Part shown: positions 23,603 to 32,898 of the stretch, one piece after another
Layout: each line of letters begins with the position of its first letter
Numbering within the stretch: position 1 is the first letter of the stretch
Origin: Xanthomarina sp035306705
GTDB lineage: Bacteria > Bacteroidota > Bacteroidia > Flavobacteriales > Flavobacteriaceae
Assembly (NCBI RefSeq): GCF_035306705.1
Contig: NZ_DATGNO010000059.1
Location: 1-34,279 of the forward strand
Length of the DNA stretch: 34,279 nt
Direction: 5' to 3'
Notes under the pieces: generated by a model
Databases searched by the model: none
What the model was told of the DNA's origin: nothing
The model's input: the letters and a program-made list of their open reading frames with translations, nothing else
Translations under genes and position numbers: made by a program

Positions 23603-24472
23603 ATGGCAGAAAACAAAAAAAAATCAAAAAAGTTTAAAAGGAAACTACTTCATAAGTATCGTCTCGTGATTCTTAATGAAGATACTTTTGAAGAGCGATT
23701 ATCGTTTAAACTAACCCGCTTAAATGTGTTTGTGGTTATGACTTTATCTTCAATTCTTTTAATTGCGGGCACCACTATTTTAATTGCTTTCACCTCTTTA
23801 CGCGAGTATATTCCTGGTTATTCATCTACATCACTAAAAAAACAAGCTGTAGAACTCACCTATAAAACAGATTCTTTACAACGTTTAATTGCTGTTAACG
23901 AAAGATATTATGAGTCTATAAAAAAGGTGCTTCAGGGCGAAATAAGTTCGGTAGATTTTAATAGAGACTCTATCTTGGAGGAAGCTCGAATAAATGTTTC
24001 TGAAATAGATTTAAGGGCTACAAAAGAAGATTCACTTTTAAGGGAAAAAGTAGCGAAAGAAGATAAATACAATTTGTTTGAAACAGCTACTTCAAAAATT
24101 AATTTTGTACTATTTCCACCAGTAACAGGCACTATATCCGCTCCTTATAATTTTGAAGAAAAACACTATGCTGTTGATATTATTGTTGAGAGTAATACGC
24201 CAATAAAAGCCACTGCCGATGGGACTATTATTTTTGCCGAATGGACTGTTGAAACTGGAAATGTTATCATTATAGAACATAGTGATGGCTTGCTTTCCGT
24301 GTACAAACACAATGCATCCTTAACCAAATCCCAAGGCGAATTGGTAAAAGCGGGAGAAGTAATTGCTATGTCGGGAAACACGGGTGAACTGTCGTCGGGA
24401 CCCCATTTGCATTTTGAACTTTGGAAAGATGGTTATCCAATAAATCCAACTAATTTTATAGATTTTAATTAA
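23603..24472 (+). CDS. M23-family peptidoglycan endopeptidase
   Basis: A 289-residue membrane-anchored protein: a basic cytoplasmic N-terminus, one membrane helix (41-63), a coiled coil (about 75-150) and a C-terminal LytM/M23 domain. Both zinc motifs are intact: H188-x3-D192 (HYAVD) and H268-L-H270 (GPHLHFELW), so an active D,D-endopeptidase of the MepM type is likely. GNVIIIEHSDGLLSVYKHN and SGNTGEL are further family segments. The stop codon shares one base with the GH3 start (TAATG), so the genes are translationally coupled. It is divergent from tatA. Confidence 0.9.
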   Translation: MAENKKKSKKFKRKLLHKYRLVILNEDTFEERLSFKLTRLNVFVVMTLSSILLIAGTTILIAFTSLREYIPGYSSTSLKKQAVELTYKTDSLQRLIAVNERYYESIKKVLQGEISSVDFNRDSILEEARINVSEIDLRATKEDSLLREKVAKEDKYNLFETATSKINFVLFPPVTGTISAPYNFEEKHYAVDIIVESNTPIKATADGTIIFAEWTVETGNVIIIEHSDGLLSVYKHNASLTKSQGELVKAGEVIAMSGNTGELSSGPHLHFELWKDGYPINPTNFIDFN

Positions 24473-25974
24473 TGTTCTCATTTAAATCAGCACTTGCCAA
24501 GCCTTTTGCAAAACGCGTTTCTAAATCCATTTTAAAATGGGCCAACAAACCTGTTGAAACTCAAGAAAAGGTATTTCAAGAATTAATTAATACCGCCGTA
24601 ATTACTCAGTTTGGAAGAGATCATAACTTTATAAGCATCAACTCTCATGCAGATTTTGTAAAGCATGTTCCAGTAAGAGATTATGAAGACTTAAAACCAT
24701 ACATAGAACGAGTAGTTGCTGGTGAAAAAGATATCTTATGGACAGGAAAGCCTATATATATTGCTAAAACTTCAGGAACTACTTCAGGCGCTAAATACAT
24801 TCCTATTACAAAAGAAAGCATGCCAACTCATGTGGAGGCAGCTAGAAACGCCATATTAATGTATATAGCCGAAACAGGAAACAGTAAGTTTGTGGATGGA
24901 AAAATGATTTTCCTACAAGGTAGTCCCATTTTAGAAAAACTAAACGGGATTCAATTTGGAAGACTTTCAGGAATTGTTGCTCATTTTGTGCCGAAATATC
25001 TTCAAAAAAACCGAATGCCCTCTTGGGAAACCAATTGTATAGAAGACTGGGAAACCAAAGTAAATGCTATAGTTGAAGAAACCTTACCAGAAAATATGAC
25101 CATTATTTCTGGAATTCCTTCTTGGGTTCAAATGTATTTTGAAAAAATTCAGGAGAAAACGGGAAAAAAGATTGGAGAGGTTTTTGAAAACTTCAACCTA
25201 TTTATTTTTGGAGGCGTTAATTACGAACCTTACAGAGCTAAATTTGAAAAATTAATAGGTAGAAAAGTGGATAGTATTGAGTTATTTCCAGCTAGTGAAG
25301 GATTTTTTGCATTTCAGGATAAACAAAATGAAAAAGGCATGTTGCTTCAGCTTAATTCTGGAATTTTCTACGAATTTATAAAAGCTGATGAGTTTTATAA
25401 TCAAAACCCCAAACGTCTCACGATAAAAGATGTTGAACTTGGTGTAAATTATGTGCTAATTGTTTCTACAAATGCCGGACTTTGGGCCTATAATGTAGGA
25501 GACACGGTACAGTTCACTTCTTTAAAGCCTTATCGTGTTATTGTATCTGGAAGGATTAAACATTTTATTTCAGCCTTTGGAGAACATGTTATTGGAAAAG
25601 AAGTAGAACAAGCTTTAGAAGAAGCTGTAAACGAAACCAATGCCCAAATTACAGAATTTACAGTAGCGCCTCAAACCGATCCAGAAGAGGGTTTACCTTA
25701 TCACGAATGGTTTATAGAATTCGAAAAAGCGCCTGCTAGTCTGGAAGCTTTTTCTAAAATTATGGATGCTTCCTTGCAAAAACAGAATAGTTACTATTTC
25801 GATTTAATAAAAGGCAAGGTGCTTCAACCTTTAAAAATATCGCAAGTAAAGAAAAATGGCTTTCAGGATTATATGAAATCTATTGGAAAACTAGGAGGAC
25901 AAAACAAAATCGCCAGACTTTCTAACGACAGAAAGATTGCCGAGGTTTTAGAAACCCAAAATCTGATTAAATAA
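24472..25974 (+). CDS. GH3 (auxin-responsive promoter-like) family acyl-adenylating protein
   Basis: A 500-residue member of the GH3 family, related to acyl-CoA synthetases. Plant GH3 enzymes adenylate carboxylic acids and link them to amino acids; bacterial members are mostly uncharacterised. The ATP-binding loop is TSGTTSGAKYIPIT (from residue 100), with PASEGFFAFQD, NVGDTVQFTSLKPYRVIVSGRIKHFISAFGEHV in the C-terminal half as in family adenylating enzymes. The substrate is unknown. It overlaps the M23 gene by one base, so it is co-transcribed with a cell-wall hydrolase. No signal peptide, so it is cytoplasmic. Confidence 0.88.
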   Translation: MFSFKSALAKPFAKRVSKSILKWANKPVETQEKVFQELINTAVITQFGRDHNFISINSHADFVKHVPVRDYEDLKPYIERVVAGEKDILWTGKPIYIAKTSGTTSGAKYIPITKESMPTHVEAARNAILMYIAETGNSKFVDGKMIFLQGSPILEKLNGIQFGRLSGIVAHFVPKYLQKNRMPSWETNCIEDWETKVNAIVEETLPENMTIISGIPSWVQMYFEKIQEKTGKKIGEVFENFNLFIFGGVNYEPYRAKFEKLIGRKVDSIELFPASEGFFAFQDKQNEKGMLLQLNSGIFYEFIKADEFYNQNPKRLTIKDVELGVNYVLIVSTNAGLWAYNVGDTVQFTSLKPYRVIVSGRIKHFISAFGEHVIGKEVEQALEEAVNETNAQITEFTVAPQTDPEEGLPYHEWFIEFEKAPASLEAFSKIMDASLQKQNSYYFDLIKGKVLQPLKISQVKKNGFQDYMKSIGKLGGQNKIARLSNDRKIAEVLETQNLIK

Positions 25975-25977
25975 TAC

Positions 25978-25985
25978 TATATTTG
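25978..25985 (+). promoter_or_regulatory. Putative -7 box (TATATTTG) for the DUF6909 gene
   Basis: Matches TAnnTTTG and ends 17 bases before the ATG at 26003, just past the GH3 stop. No -33 TTG seen. Confidence 0.45.
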
Positions 25986-26002
25986 TTAGCTAAAATAAAT
26001 TT

Positions 26003-27691
26003 ATGAGTAAAATAAAACATCATGATAGAACGAGAGCGCAAGAAAGCTCGAATGCCATAGAAAGAATGTATATTACTATGAGGCATCTTTTCAATAGAGG
26101 CTTCTATAAACCTATGGGTGTTTCGGGTGAAACGCTTCGCGAATCCCTATTGCAATTAAAACCAGAAATATATGGTTCTATTGGTGAAGAAAAAGCCGAG
26201 TTAGAAGGCTTGCTTTATGTGGTAGACAGATTGCCTCAAGGTATTGAGGAATGCACCTTTATTAATTTAACAAGCGATGAAGGGTATGCAAATTCCCATT
26301 TTAAACCTATAATTCCACCAAAAAGAAGACGTAATTGTTATCGTATTGATGAAGAGCAAATGAATATTGAAATTACTCGTGGCCGCTCTGAAATTTACGA
26401 TATTCTAACCCATCTTACCTTTGTGTTTATTGAATCTCATAAAATTAGTAAACGTGTATTAATTGATGAAGCTGGTAATACCACCAGAGATTGGAAAAAA
26501 CTTGAAAAAGCTGTTTTATCCAAAAAGAAATTGACTTTAGAAGAAAGAGAAGTAGCCATTTCGCATACAGCTAATATTTTAGGTAGAACTTTTAACGAAA
26601 TACTTACGGTTTACGATCAATTTGCTTTAGATTCTCAACCAGAAAGATTATTGCATATAGTTTATTGGCTAGGGAAATTGGCCATTGAAGAAATTATTAA
26701 TGACAATAAGCGCACAGTCACTTTTAGCCCCGTATTAAGAGAGCGTTTGGGACATCATATACATGGAGAAGTTTGGTCTAATAACATTAAGGAAGTTCTT
26801 TATAAAAACGATTTATTAGAACGACCAATTCATATTATTAGTGCCAATATGCACAGTGTTATGAACTCGCTTTTTGCACCTAATGCATTAAAAACTGTTG
26901 CAAAAAAGAAAAGTATTTTTGAGTTGTATGAAGCTATAAGTGACAAGAACAATCAAGATTTACGCAATAAAGTAACCAAGGAAGCGTTGCAGAATGGCAT
27001 GATATATATTCCAGATAGTTCTGGAACCAATATTGATGTTCAAATTTTTGACACAGCTAAAATAGATTTTTCGATCTTGGATATTGAAGTGAGTGAGCGA
27101 TTCAAAAAAGATGAAAAACCAGTTCTTTTTGTCATGGATTATGCCTTTGGCGAACAAGCTTATGAAACTATTGACGAGTTTTTAAAACCTATTCATTTTA
27201 ATGGTAATAAAATTCATTTAAATGTGGAATCCATTTCAATTATGGGGAAAGCTGGTATTCTGGAAGGAGGAAAGGGAGATATTATGATTCCTTCGGCTCA
27301 TATTTTTGAGGGAACAGCAGACAATTATCCCTTCAAAAACGAATTGAGCAAAAAAGATTTGGAAGGGCATGATATCGATGTTTATGAAGGCACGATGATT
27401 ACCGTATTAGGAACTTCTTTACAAAATAAGGAAATCTTGAAATTCTTTTTCAACTCGACTTGGAATGTTATTGGTCTAGAAATGGAGGGGGCACATTATC
27501 AAAAGGCCATTCAAGCGGCATCAAAAGTAAGAAGGAGCATCAATCCAAAAGTAAAGGTAAGATATGCCTATTACGCCAGTGATAATCCTTTGGAAACAGG
27601 AAGTACCTTAGCATCTGGAGGTCTTGGAACCTCAGGAGTTAAGCCAACATATTTAATAACCCGAAAAATATTACAACAAATTTTTAACTAA
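26003..27691 (+). CDS. DUF6909-type protein with nucleoside-phosphorylase-like C-terminus
   Basis: A 562-residue cytoplasmic protein. I recognise it as the DUF6909 family of Bacteroidota, which lacks an assigned function. The N-terminal half (about 1-330) is mainly helical. The C-terminal part resembles the nucleoside phosphorylase/AMP nucleosidase fold: a strand KPVLFVMDYAFGEQAYE, SISIMGKAGILEGGKGDIMIPSAHIFEGT, and then G491-LEMEGAH, which matches the nucleoside/ribose-binding 'MEG' strand of MTA/AdoHcy nucleosidases and AMP nucleosidases. YYASDNPLETGS lies near the end. Nucleotide or nucleoside cleavage is an inference from these motifs. It precedes the polysaccharide operon by 14 bases and may be part of it. 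Confidence 0.7.
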   Translation: MSKIKHHDRTRAQESSNAIERMYITMRHLFNRGFYKPMGVSGETLRESLLQLKPEIYGSIGEEKAELEGLLYVVDRLPQGIEECTFINLTSDEGYANSHFKPIIPPKRRRNCYRIDEEQMNIEITRGRSEIYDILTHLTFVFIESHKISKRVLIDEAGNTTRDWKKLEKAVLSKKKLTLEEREVAISHTANILGRTFNEILTVYDQFALDSQPERLLHIVYWLGKLAIEEIINDNKRTVTFSPVLRERLGHHIHGEVWSNNIKEVLYKNDLLERPIHIISANMHSVMNSLFAPNALKTVAKKKSIFELYEAISDKNNQDLRNKVTKEALQNGMIYIPDSSGTNIDVQIFDTAKIDFSILDIEVSERFKKDEKPVLFVMDYAFGEQAYETIDEFLKPIHFNGNKIHLNVESISIMGKAGILEGGKGDIMIPSAHIFEGTADNYPFKNELSKKDLEGHDIDVYEGTMITVLGTSLQNKEILKFFFNSTWNVIGLEMEGAHYQKAIQAASKVRRSINPKVKVRYAYYASDNPLETGSTLASGGLGTSGVKPTYLITRKILQQIFN

Positions 27692-27705
27692 CATCAATCC
27701 TCGAA

Positions 27706-28764
27706 ATGAGTACAAATTTACCAGAACAAAACAAAAACAACGAAGAAGTAGATGTCTTGATTCTCTTCGATTATTTTGGAAGAAGTATCAGTAAAGTTAT
27801 TAATTTTTTCTTAAATATTTTTAAAGGCATATTTTCCTTTTTTATATATGCGTTGAAACCTTTGGTTAGAAACTTTAAGTTAATTGCTTTAATCATGTTG
27901 GTTTCTGTAATTTTGGGTTATGTTTATCAAAGAACCCAACCCGATATTTATACCTCTCAAATGCTAGTGCAACCTTATTTTGATTCTAAGTACCAATTGG
28001 TTACAAATATTAAATACTATAATGCATTAATCAATGAACAAGATTACGAGCAACTAACTGATATTTTTAGTATTAGTGAAGAGGATGCTAAAGAAATTAT
28101 TAGTTTTGATATTAAATCTGGTCCAGAAAATGAGAATGATAAAATAATTCAGTACGATCTATTCTTAAAATCATTAGATAGTTCAAGGACTAGGCGGATT
28201 TCTTTTGAGGAATTTGTAAATAACAGAAGTATTTATTCTGGTGATGTATTTGAAATAGAAGTTTTTTCATATAAGAAAGATATTTTTAGATCTTTGGAAG
28301 ACGGCTTAAATAATACTTTTACAAATACTTATTCTGTAAAGAAAAGACAAAAGAGAGACTCCTTGATTTCCATTGAAAGACAACGCATTGTGTCTTCTAT
28401 AAAACAAGTAGATTCTTTACAAAGAGTTTATATTAATGTTTTACATAATGAAGAAAAATCTAATCAAGGTGCTTATACTATTAAGGACGGAATGACCTTT
28501 ATACAAGAAAAAACAAAAACCAGAGAGTATGATTTACTTAAAGAAAGTATAGAATTGAAGAAGGCTCTAAGTGAATTAGACTCTAAAAAAGTTGAAGAGG
28601 ACGTGTACTTTGATACGCTCTCAAGTTTTCAAGATACTGGAGCGAAGTATTCATCTCTTCGTAAGAAATACATGATTATTTTCCCATTTATTGGCTTTGT
28701 TTTACTTTGTTCTGCTTTCCTGATTAGAAACTTTATTAAATTTATATCAAACTATGAAGCATAA
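27706..28764 (+). CDS. Wzz-like chain-length/polysaccharide export membrane protein
   Basis: A 352-residue inner-membrane protein with two membrane segments near the ends (about 57-74 and 325-345) and a large periplasmic helical/coiled-coil part between them. This topology and the TM1-adjacent segment ILGYVYQRTQPDIYTSQMLVQPYF are those of polysaccharide co-polymerases (Wzz/GumC type). An extra amphipathic region (about 30-52) precedes TM1. No C-terminal tyrosine kinase domain is present. The gene overlaps rfbB by 11 bases, so it belongs to the surface-polysaccharide operon. Sequence divergence is high, so the family call rests on topology and context. Confidence 0.68.
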   Translation: MSTNLPEQNKNNEEVDVLILFDYFGRSISKVINFFLNIFKGIFSFFIYALKPLVRNFKLIALIMLVSVILGYVYQRTQPDIYTSQMLVQPYFDSKYQLVTNIKYYNALINEQDYEQLTDIFSISEEDAKEIISFDIKSGPENENDKIIQYDLFLKSLDSSRTRRISFEEFVNNRSIYSGDVFEIEVFSYKKDIFRSLEDGLNNTFTNTYSVKKRQKRDSLISIERQRIVSSIKQVDSLQRVYINVLHNEEKSNQGAYTIKDGMTFIQEKTKTREYDLLKESIELKKALSELDSKKVEEDVYFDTLSSFQDTGAKYSSLRKKYMIIFPFIGFVLLCSAFLIRNFIKFISNYEA

Positions 28765-29809
28765 AAAAACAATATTGATAACGGGGGGTGCTGGGTTTAT
28801 TGGCTCTCATGTTGTGAGATTGTTTGTAAATAAATATTCGGACTACCATGTTTTTAATTTGGATAGTTTAACCTATGCTGGAAACTTAGAGAATCTAACA
28901 GATATAGAAAACGCTTCTAATTATACATTTATAAAAGGAGATATTACGAACGAAGATTATATTAACACCCTTTTTACAGAGCATCAATTTAATTCCGTCA
29001 TTCATTTAGCAGCAGAATCTCACGTAGATAGATCCATTACAGACCCCTTGTCGTTTGTGAAAACAAATGTTATTGGAACCATGATTTTATTAAATGCATT
29101 TAAAAATCTTTGGAAAGAGGATTATAGCGATAAATTATTTTATCATATAAGTACAGATGAGGTTTATGGTACCCTAGGTAGTACTGGATTGTTTACCGAA
29201 TCTACATCCTACGATCCAAATTCTCCATATTCTGCCTCAAAAGCAAGTTCCGATCATTTTGTAAGGGCTTATGGAGAAACTTATGGCATGCCTTATGTAA
29301 TTACAAATTGTTCTAATAACTATGGGCAAAATCAGTTCCCTGAAAAATTAATTCCGTTGTTTATTAATAATATTATTAATAACAAACCATTACCTGTTTA
29401 TGGTGACGGGAATTATACTAGAGATTGGCTGTATGTTGTAGATCACGCCATAGCTATAGATTTAATTTTTCATAAAGGAAACCAAGGAGAAACATATAAT
29501 ATTGGAGGTTTTAATGAGTGGAAGAACATCGACCTAGTTAAATTGCTTTGTCAACAGATGGATGTTGCTTTAGGAAGAGAAAAGGGTTCTTCTGAAAAAT
29601 TAATTACCTACGTTAAAGATCGTCCTGGACATGATTTGAGATACGCCATTGACGCATCAAAAATCAATAAAGAATTAGGATGGAAACCATCAGTAACTTT
29701 CGAGCAAGGTTTAGCAAAAACAATTGATTGGTATTTAAGCAACAAAGATTGGCTACATAATGTTACCAGCGGCGCTTACCAATCTTACTACGAAAAACAA
29801 TATAATTAA
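28754..29809 (+). CDS. rfbB: dTDP-glucose 4,6-dehydratase
   Basis: A 351-residue short-chain dehydrogenase/reductase making dTDP-4-keto-6-deoxyglucose, step 2 of dTDP-L-rhamnose synthesis. The NAD-binding GGAGFIG is at residues 11-17. The catalytic Asp-Glu pair is D135-E136 (STDEVYG), and Y159-x3-K163 (YSASK) is intact. HLAAESHVDRSI and NCSNNYGQNQFPEKLIPLFI are highly typical of RfbB/RmlB. It overlaps the Wzz-like gene and lies 36 bases before rfbA. Confidence 0.97.
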   Translation: MKHKKTILITGGAGFIGSHVVRLFVNKYSDYHVFNLDSLTYAGNLENLTDIENASNYTFIKGDITNEDYINTLFTEHQFNSVIHLAAESHVDRSITDPLSFVKTNVIGTMILLNAFKNLWKEDYSDKLFYHISTDEVYGTLGSTGLFTESTSYDPNSPYSASKASSDHFVRAYGETYGMPYVITNCSNNYGQNQFPEKLIPLFINNIINNKPLPVYGDGNYTRDWLYVVDHAIAIDLIFHKGNQGETYNIGGFNEWKNIDLVKLLCQQMDVALGREKGSSEKLITYVKDRPGHDLRYAIDASKINKELGWKPSVTFEQGLAKTIDWYLSNKDWLHNVTSGAYQSYYEKQYN

Positions 29810-29845
29810 ATTTTCACCTTCGTGGAAATAAAAACATAGTTTTCT

Positions 29846-30712
29846 ATGAAAGGAATTATACTAGCAGGAGGATCGGGAACCCGACTTCACCCATTAACTT
29901 TATCAGTAAGTAAGCAATTAATGCCTATTTACGATAAACCAATGATTTATTATCCACTTTCCACCTTAATGTATGCAGGAATTAAAGAAATTCTAATAAT
30001 TTCCACACCTAAGGATTTACCCCTTTTTAAAGATCTATTAGGAGATGGTAAAAAGTACGGCTGCCGGTTTGAATACGCCGTTCAAGATGCTCCAAATGGA
30101 CTTGCTGAAGCGTTTATAATTGGTGAAGAATTTATAGGAAGTGATAAGGTAGCTTTAATTTTAGGCGATAATATTTTCTATGGAACTGGACTGGCAAACC
30201 TATTGCAGAGTAATAATAACCCAGATGGCGGTATTATTTATGCCTACCGTGTCCATGATCCAGAACGCTATGGTGTTGTAGAATTTAACTCAGACGGACA
30301 AGCCATTTCTATAGAAGAAAAACCTGAAATACCGAAATCCAATTATGCGGTTCCTGGTATTTATTTTTATGATAATTCAGTAGTAAATATTGCGAAAAAC
30401 ATTCAACCTAGTCAGAGAGGGGAACTGGAAATTACCGATGTCAACAGGGAGTATTTAAAACAAGGCAAACTAAAAGTAAGTATCCTAGATAGAGGGACAG
30501 CCTGGTTAGATACAGGAACTTTTCAATCGCTTATGCAAGCCTCTCAATTTGTAGAGGTTTTAGAGGAAAGACAAGGCCTTAAAATAGGCTCCATAGAAGC
30601 AGCGGCTTTCGAAATGGGTTATATTTCTGAACAAACATTTAAAGATTTAGCAAAACCTCTTTTAAAAAGTGGTTATGGTAAAAACTTATTAGGCTTATTG
30701 AATAAAAAATAA
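29846..30712 (+). CDS. rfbA: Glucose-1-phosphate thymidylyltransferase
   Basis: A 288-residue nucleotidyltransferase that joins glucose-1-phosphate and dTTP to dTDP-glucose, step 1 of the rhamnose pathway. The N-terminal nucleotide loop is LAGGSGTRLHPLT (G8-G9-S-G-T-R13); KQLMPIYDKPMIYYPLSTLM, LILGDNIFYG, PERYGVVEF and SIEEKPEIPKSNYAVPGIYFYD are standard RmlA blocks, including the metal/sugar-binding Asp near 110. The stop codon shares a base with the rfbC start (TAATG). Confidence 0.97.
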   Translation: MKGIILAGGSGTRLHPLTLSVSKQLMPIYDKPMIYYPLSTLMYAGIKEILIISTPKDLPLFKDLLGDGKKYGCRFEYAVQDAPNGLAEAFIIGEEFIGSDKVALILGDNIFYGTGLANLLQSNNNPDGGIIYAYRVHDPERYGVVEFNSDGQAISIEEKPEIPKSNYAVPGIYFYDNSVVNIAKNIQPSQRGELEITDVNREYLKQGKLKVSILDRGTAWLDTGTFQSLMQASQFVEVLEERQGLKIGSIEAAAFEMGYISEQTFKDLAKPLLKSGYGKNLLGLLNKK

Positions 30713-31257
30713 TGACTGTATTAGAAACTAAATTACAAGGCTGCTTTATATTGGAACCTAGAATATTTGAAGATGAAAGAGGTTATTTCTTTGAATCTTT
30801 TAATCAAGAGAAATTCAATAGAGCTACAAGTTTAAACGTTAATTTTATTCAAGATAATGAGTCCTATTCTACCAAAGGGGTGCTAAGAGGCTTACATTAT
30901 CAAACTGGAGACTTTGCACAGGCAAAACTGGTAAGAGTAATTAAAGGAAGTGTCTTGGATATTGCTGTGGATATTAGAAAGGAATCTCCAACCTTTGGAC
31001 AATATGTAGCTTTGGAATTAACCGAAGATAATAAGAAACAACTGTATATACCTAGAGGTTTTGCACATGGCTTTGTAGTATTAAGTGAAACCGCAATTTT
31101 TTCTTATAAATGTGATAATTATTATAATAAAGAATCTGAAGGAGGAATAATTTATAACGATCCTACTTTAAATATTGATTGGCAATTACCAGAAAAAAGT
31201 CTTTTAGTTTCTGAGAAGGACCGTGTTTTGCCCAAATTAGCGGATGCGAAAATATGA
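30712..31257 (+). CDS. rfbC: dTDP-4-dehydrorhamnose 3,5-epimerase
   Basis: A 181-residue cupin that epimerises dTDP-4-keto-6-deoxyglucose at C3 and C5, step 3 of the pathway. The catalytic histidine is H62 in GVLRGLHYQ; IQDNESYS, FAQAKLVRVIKGSVLDIAVD and YIPRGFAHGFVVLSE are the usual RmlC blocks. Length is normal. It overlaps rfbA by one base and rfbD by four (ATGA), indicating tight coupling. Confidence 0.97.
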   Translation: MTVLETKLQGCFILEPRIFEDERGYFFESFNQEKFNRATSLNVNFIQDNESYSTKGVLRGLHYQTGDFAQAKLVRVIKGSVLDIAVDIRKESPTFGQYVALELTEDNKKQLYIPRGFAHGFVVLSETAIFSYKCDNYYNKESEGGIIYNDPTLNIDWQLPEKSLLVSEKDRVLPKLADAKI

Positions 31258-32111
31258 TAAACATACTAGTTACCGGTGGAAATGGACAGTTGGCAAAATG
31301 TATAAAGGATCTTGAAAATACAGATGGTAATTTAAAATTTATTTATACAGATTATCAAGAACTTGATATTTCAAATATAGAAGCTGTTGAAACATTTTTT
31401 AAAAATAATCAAGTTGATTATTGTATAAACTGCGCTGCCTATACAGCTGTAGATCTTGCTGAAAATGACCAAGAAAACGCGATAAAAATTAATGAGCTCG
31501 GTGTAAAAAACTTAGCTATCGAATGCCAAAAAAACAATTCAACCTTAATCCATATCTCTACGGATTTTGTTTTTAATGGTAAGCAAACTAGTTTTTATAA
31601 GGAAGAAGATGCTCCTGATCCAATTAGTGTCTATGGAGCAACAAAACTTCAAGGAGAAGTCCAATTACAAAATCACCTTACTAAGTATTTTATTTTAAGA
31701 ACGTCCTGGCTATACTCTGAACATGGTAATAATTTCATGAAAACAATGATTAGATTATCGAAGGAGAAAAACCAATTAAGTGTGGTTACAGATCAAATAG
31801 GGACACCTACTTATGCAACAGATTTGGCCTCGGTTATTATGAAACTCATTTCTAATAACACCAATCAATATGGAATTTATCACTACAGCAATGAAGGAGT
31901 AGCTAGTTGGTACGATTTTGCAAAAGCTATTTTTGAAGAAATTGGATCTAAAATAAAATTAGTTCCTATAAAATCTATAGAATACCCAACCCCAGCACAA
32001 AGACCACAATTTAGCGTACTGGATAAATCTAAAATAAAAAGCACTTTGCAAATAGAAATTCCATATTGGAGAGATAGCTTGAGAAAAGCCATATTAAATT
32101 ATAATGAATAA
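31254..32111 (+). CDS. rfbD: dTDP-4-dehydrorhamnose reductase
   Basis: A 285-residue NAD(P)H-dependent SDR enzyme that makes dTDP-L-rhamnose, the last step. The N-terminus ILVTGGNGQLAKCI carries the nucleotide-binding GGNGQL (8-13). NCAAYTAVDLAENDQ, HISTDFVFNG, SVYGATKLQGE (Y-x3-K) and RTSWLYSEHGNNFMKTM are typical of RmlD. It overlaps cysQ by 8 bases, so rhamnose and sulfate-activation genes are expressed together. Confidence 0.96.
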   Translation: MINILVTGGNGQLAKCIKDLENTDGNLKFIYTDYQELDISNIEAVETFFKNNQVDYCINCAAYTAVDLAENDQENAIKINELGVKNLAIECQKNNSTLIHISTDFVFNGKQTSFYKEEDAPDPISVYGATKLQGEVQLQNHLTKYFILRTSWLYSEHGNNFMKTMIRLSKEKNQLSVVTDQIGTPTYATDLASVIMKLISNNTNQYGIYHYSNEGVASWYDFAKAIFEEIGSKIKLVPIKSIEYPTPAQRPQFSVLDKSKIKSTLQIEIPYWRDSLRKAILNYNE

Positions 32112-32898
32112 AAACTTACAAATAGCAATAGAAGCATCTTTAGCGGCAGGAAAAGTCATCATGGAAGTTTATGATACAGCTTTTAATGTAGAACTTAAAG
32201 AGGATAATTCCCCATTAACAGAAGCGGATAAACAAGCAAACGATGTTATTAATTCATTTTTAATCCCCACTAATATTCCAGTAATATCTGAAGAGAATAA
32301 ACAAACCGATTATGTTATTAGAAAAACATGGAATACTTGCTGGGTTGTAGATCCAGTAGATGGTACCAAGGAATTTGTAAAGCGAAATGGAGAGTTTACT
32401 GTTAATATTGCCTTGGTAACAAATAATAAGCCTGTTTTAGGCGTTATTTATATGCCTGCTACAAAAACCATCTACTTTGCTAATGTCGATAATCAGGAGG
32501 CGTTTAAGGCAGGTCTAGAGTCCCATAGCGTGTCTGTGGAAAAAGTTTTGCAATTGGCAAAACCACTTCAGCCTAAAACTGGAGATTCCAAAACAGTTGA
32601 GGTTGTTGGAAGTCGATCTCACATGAACCAAGACACCTTGAATTTTTTAGACAGTTTAAAAAAACAGGGAAAGGAAGTTGAAATCGTATCTAAAGGCAGT
32701 TCCTTAAAATTTTGTTTAATTGCAGAAGGAAAGGCCGATTTATATCCGCGTTTTGCACCAACTATGGAATGGGATACAGCAGCAGGACAGGCAATTTGTA
32801 ATGCAGTCGGAATTAAAGTTATTTCAATAGAAACCAATAAACCCTTAGCATATAATAAGGAAAATTTATTAAACAGTTATTTTTTAGTTAGCAGATAA
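32104..32898 (+). CDS. cysQ: 3'(2'),5'-bisphosphate nucleotidase CysQ
   Basis: A 264-residue IMPase-family phosphatase that removes the 3'-phosphate from PAP, the by-product of PAPS use, and can also act on PAPS. The metal-binding motif is D83-PVDGT-KEF (WVVDPVDGTKEFVKRNGEFTVNIALV), preceded by SEENK and followed by the C-terminal MEWDTAAGQAI. SPLTEADKQAND is typical. It lies between rfbD (8-base overlap) and the DUF2061 gene, whose ATG directly follows its stop. This position suits PAPS-dependent sulfation or assimilation. Confidence 0.92.
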   Translation: MNKNLQIAIEASLAAGKVIMEVYDTAFNVELKEDNSPLTEADKQANDVINSFLIPTNIPVISEENKQTDYVIRKTWNTCWVVDPVDGTKEFVKRNGEFTVNIALVTNNKPVLGVIYMPATKTIYFANVDNQEAFKAGLESHSVSVEKVLQLAKPLQPKTGDSKTVEVVGSRSHMNQDTLNFLDSLKKQGKEVEIVSKGSSLKFCLIAEGKADLYPRFAPTMEWDTAAGQAICNAVGIKVISIETNKPLAYNKENLLNSYFLVSR

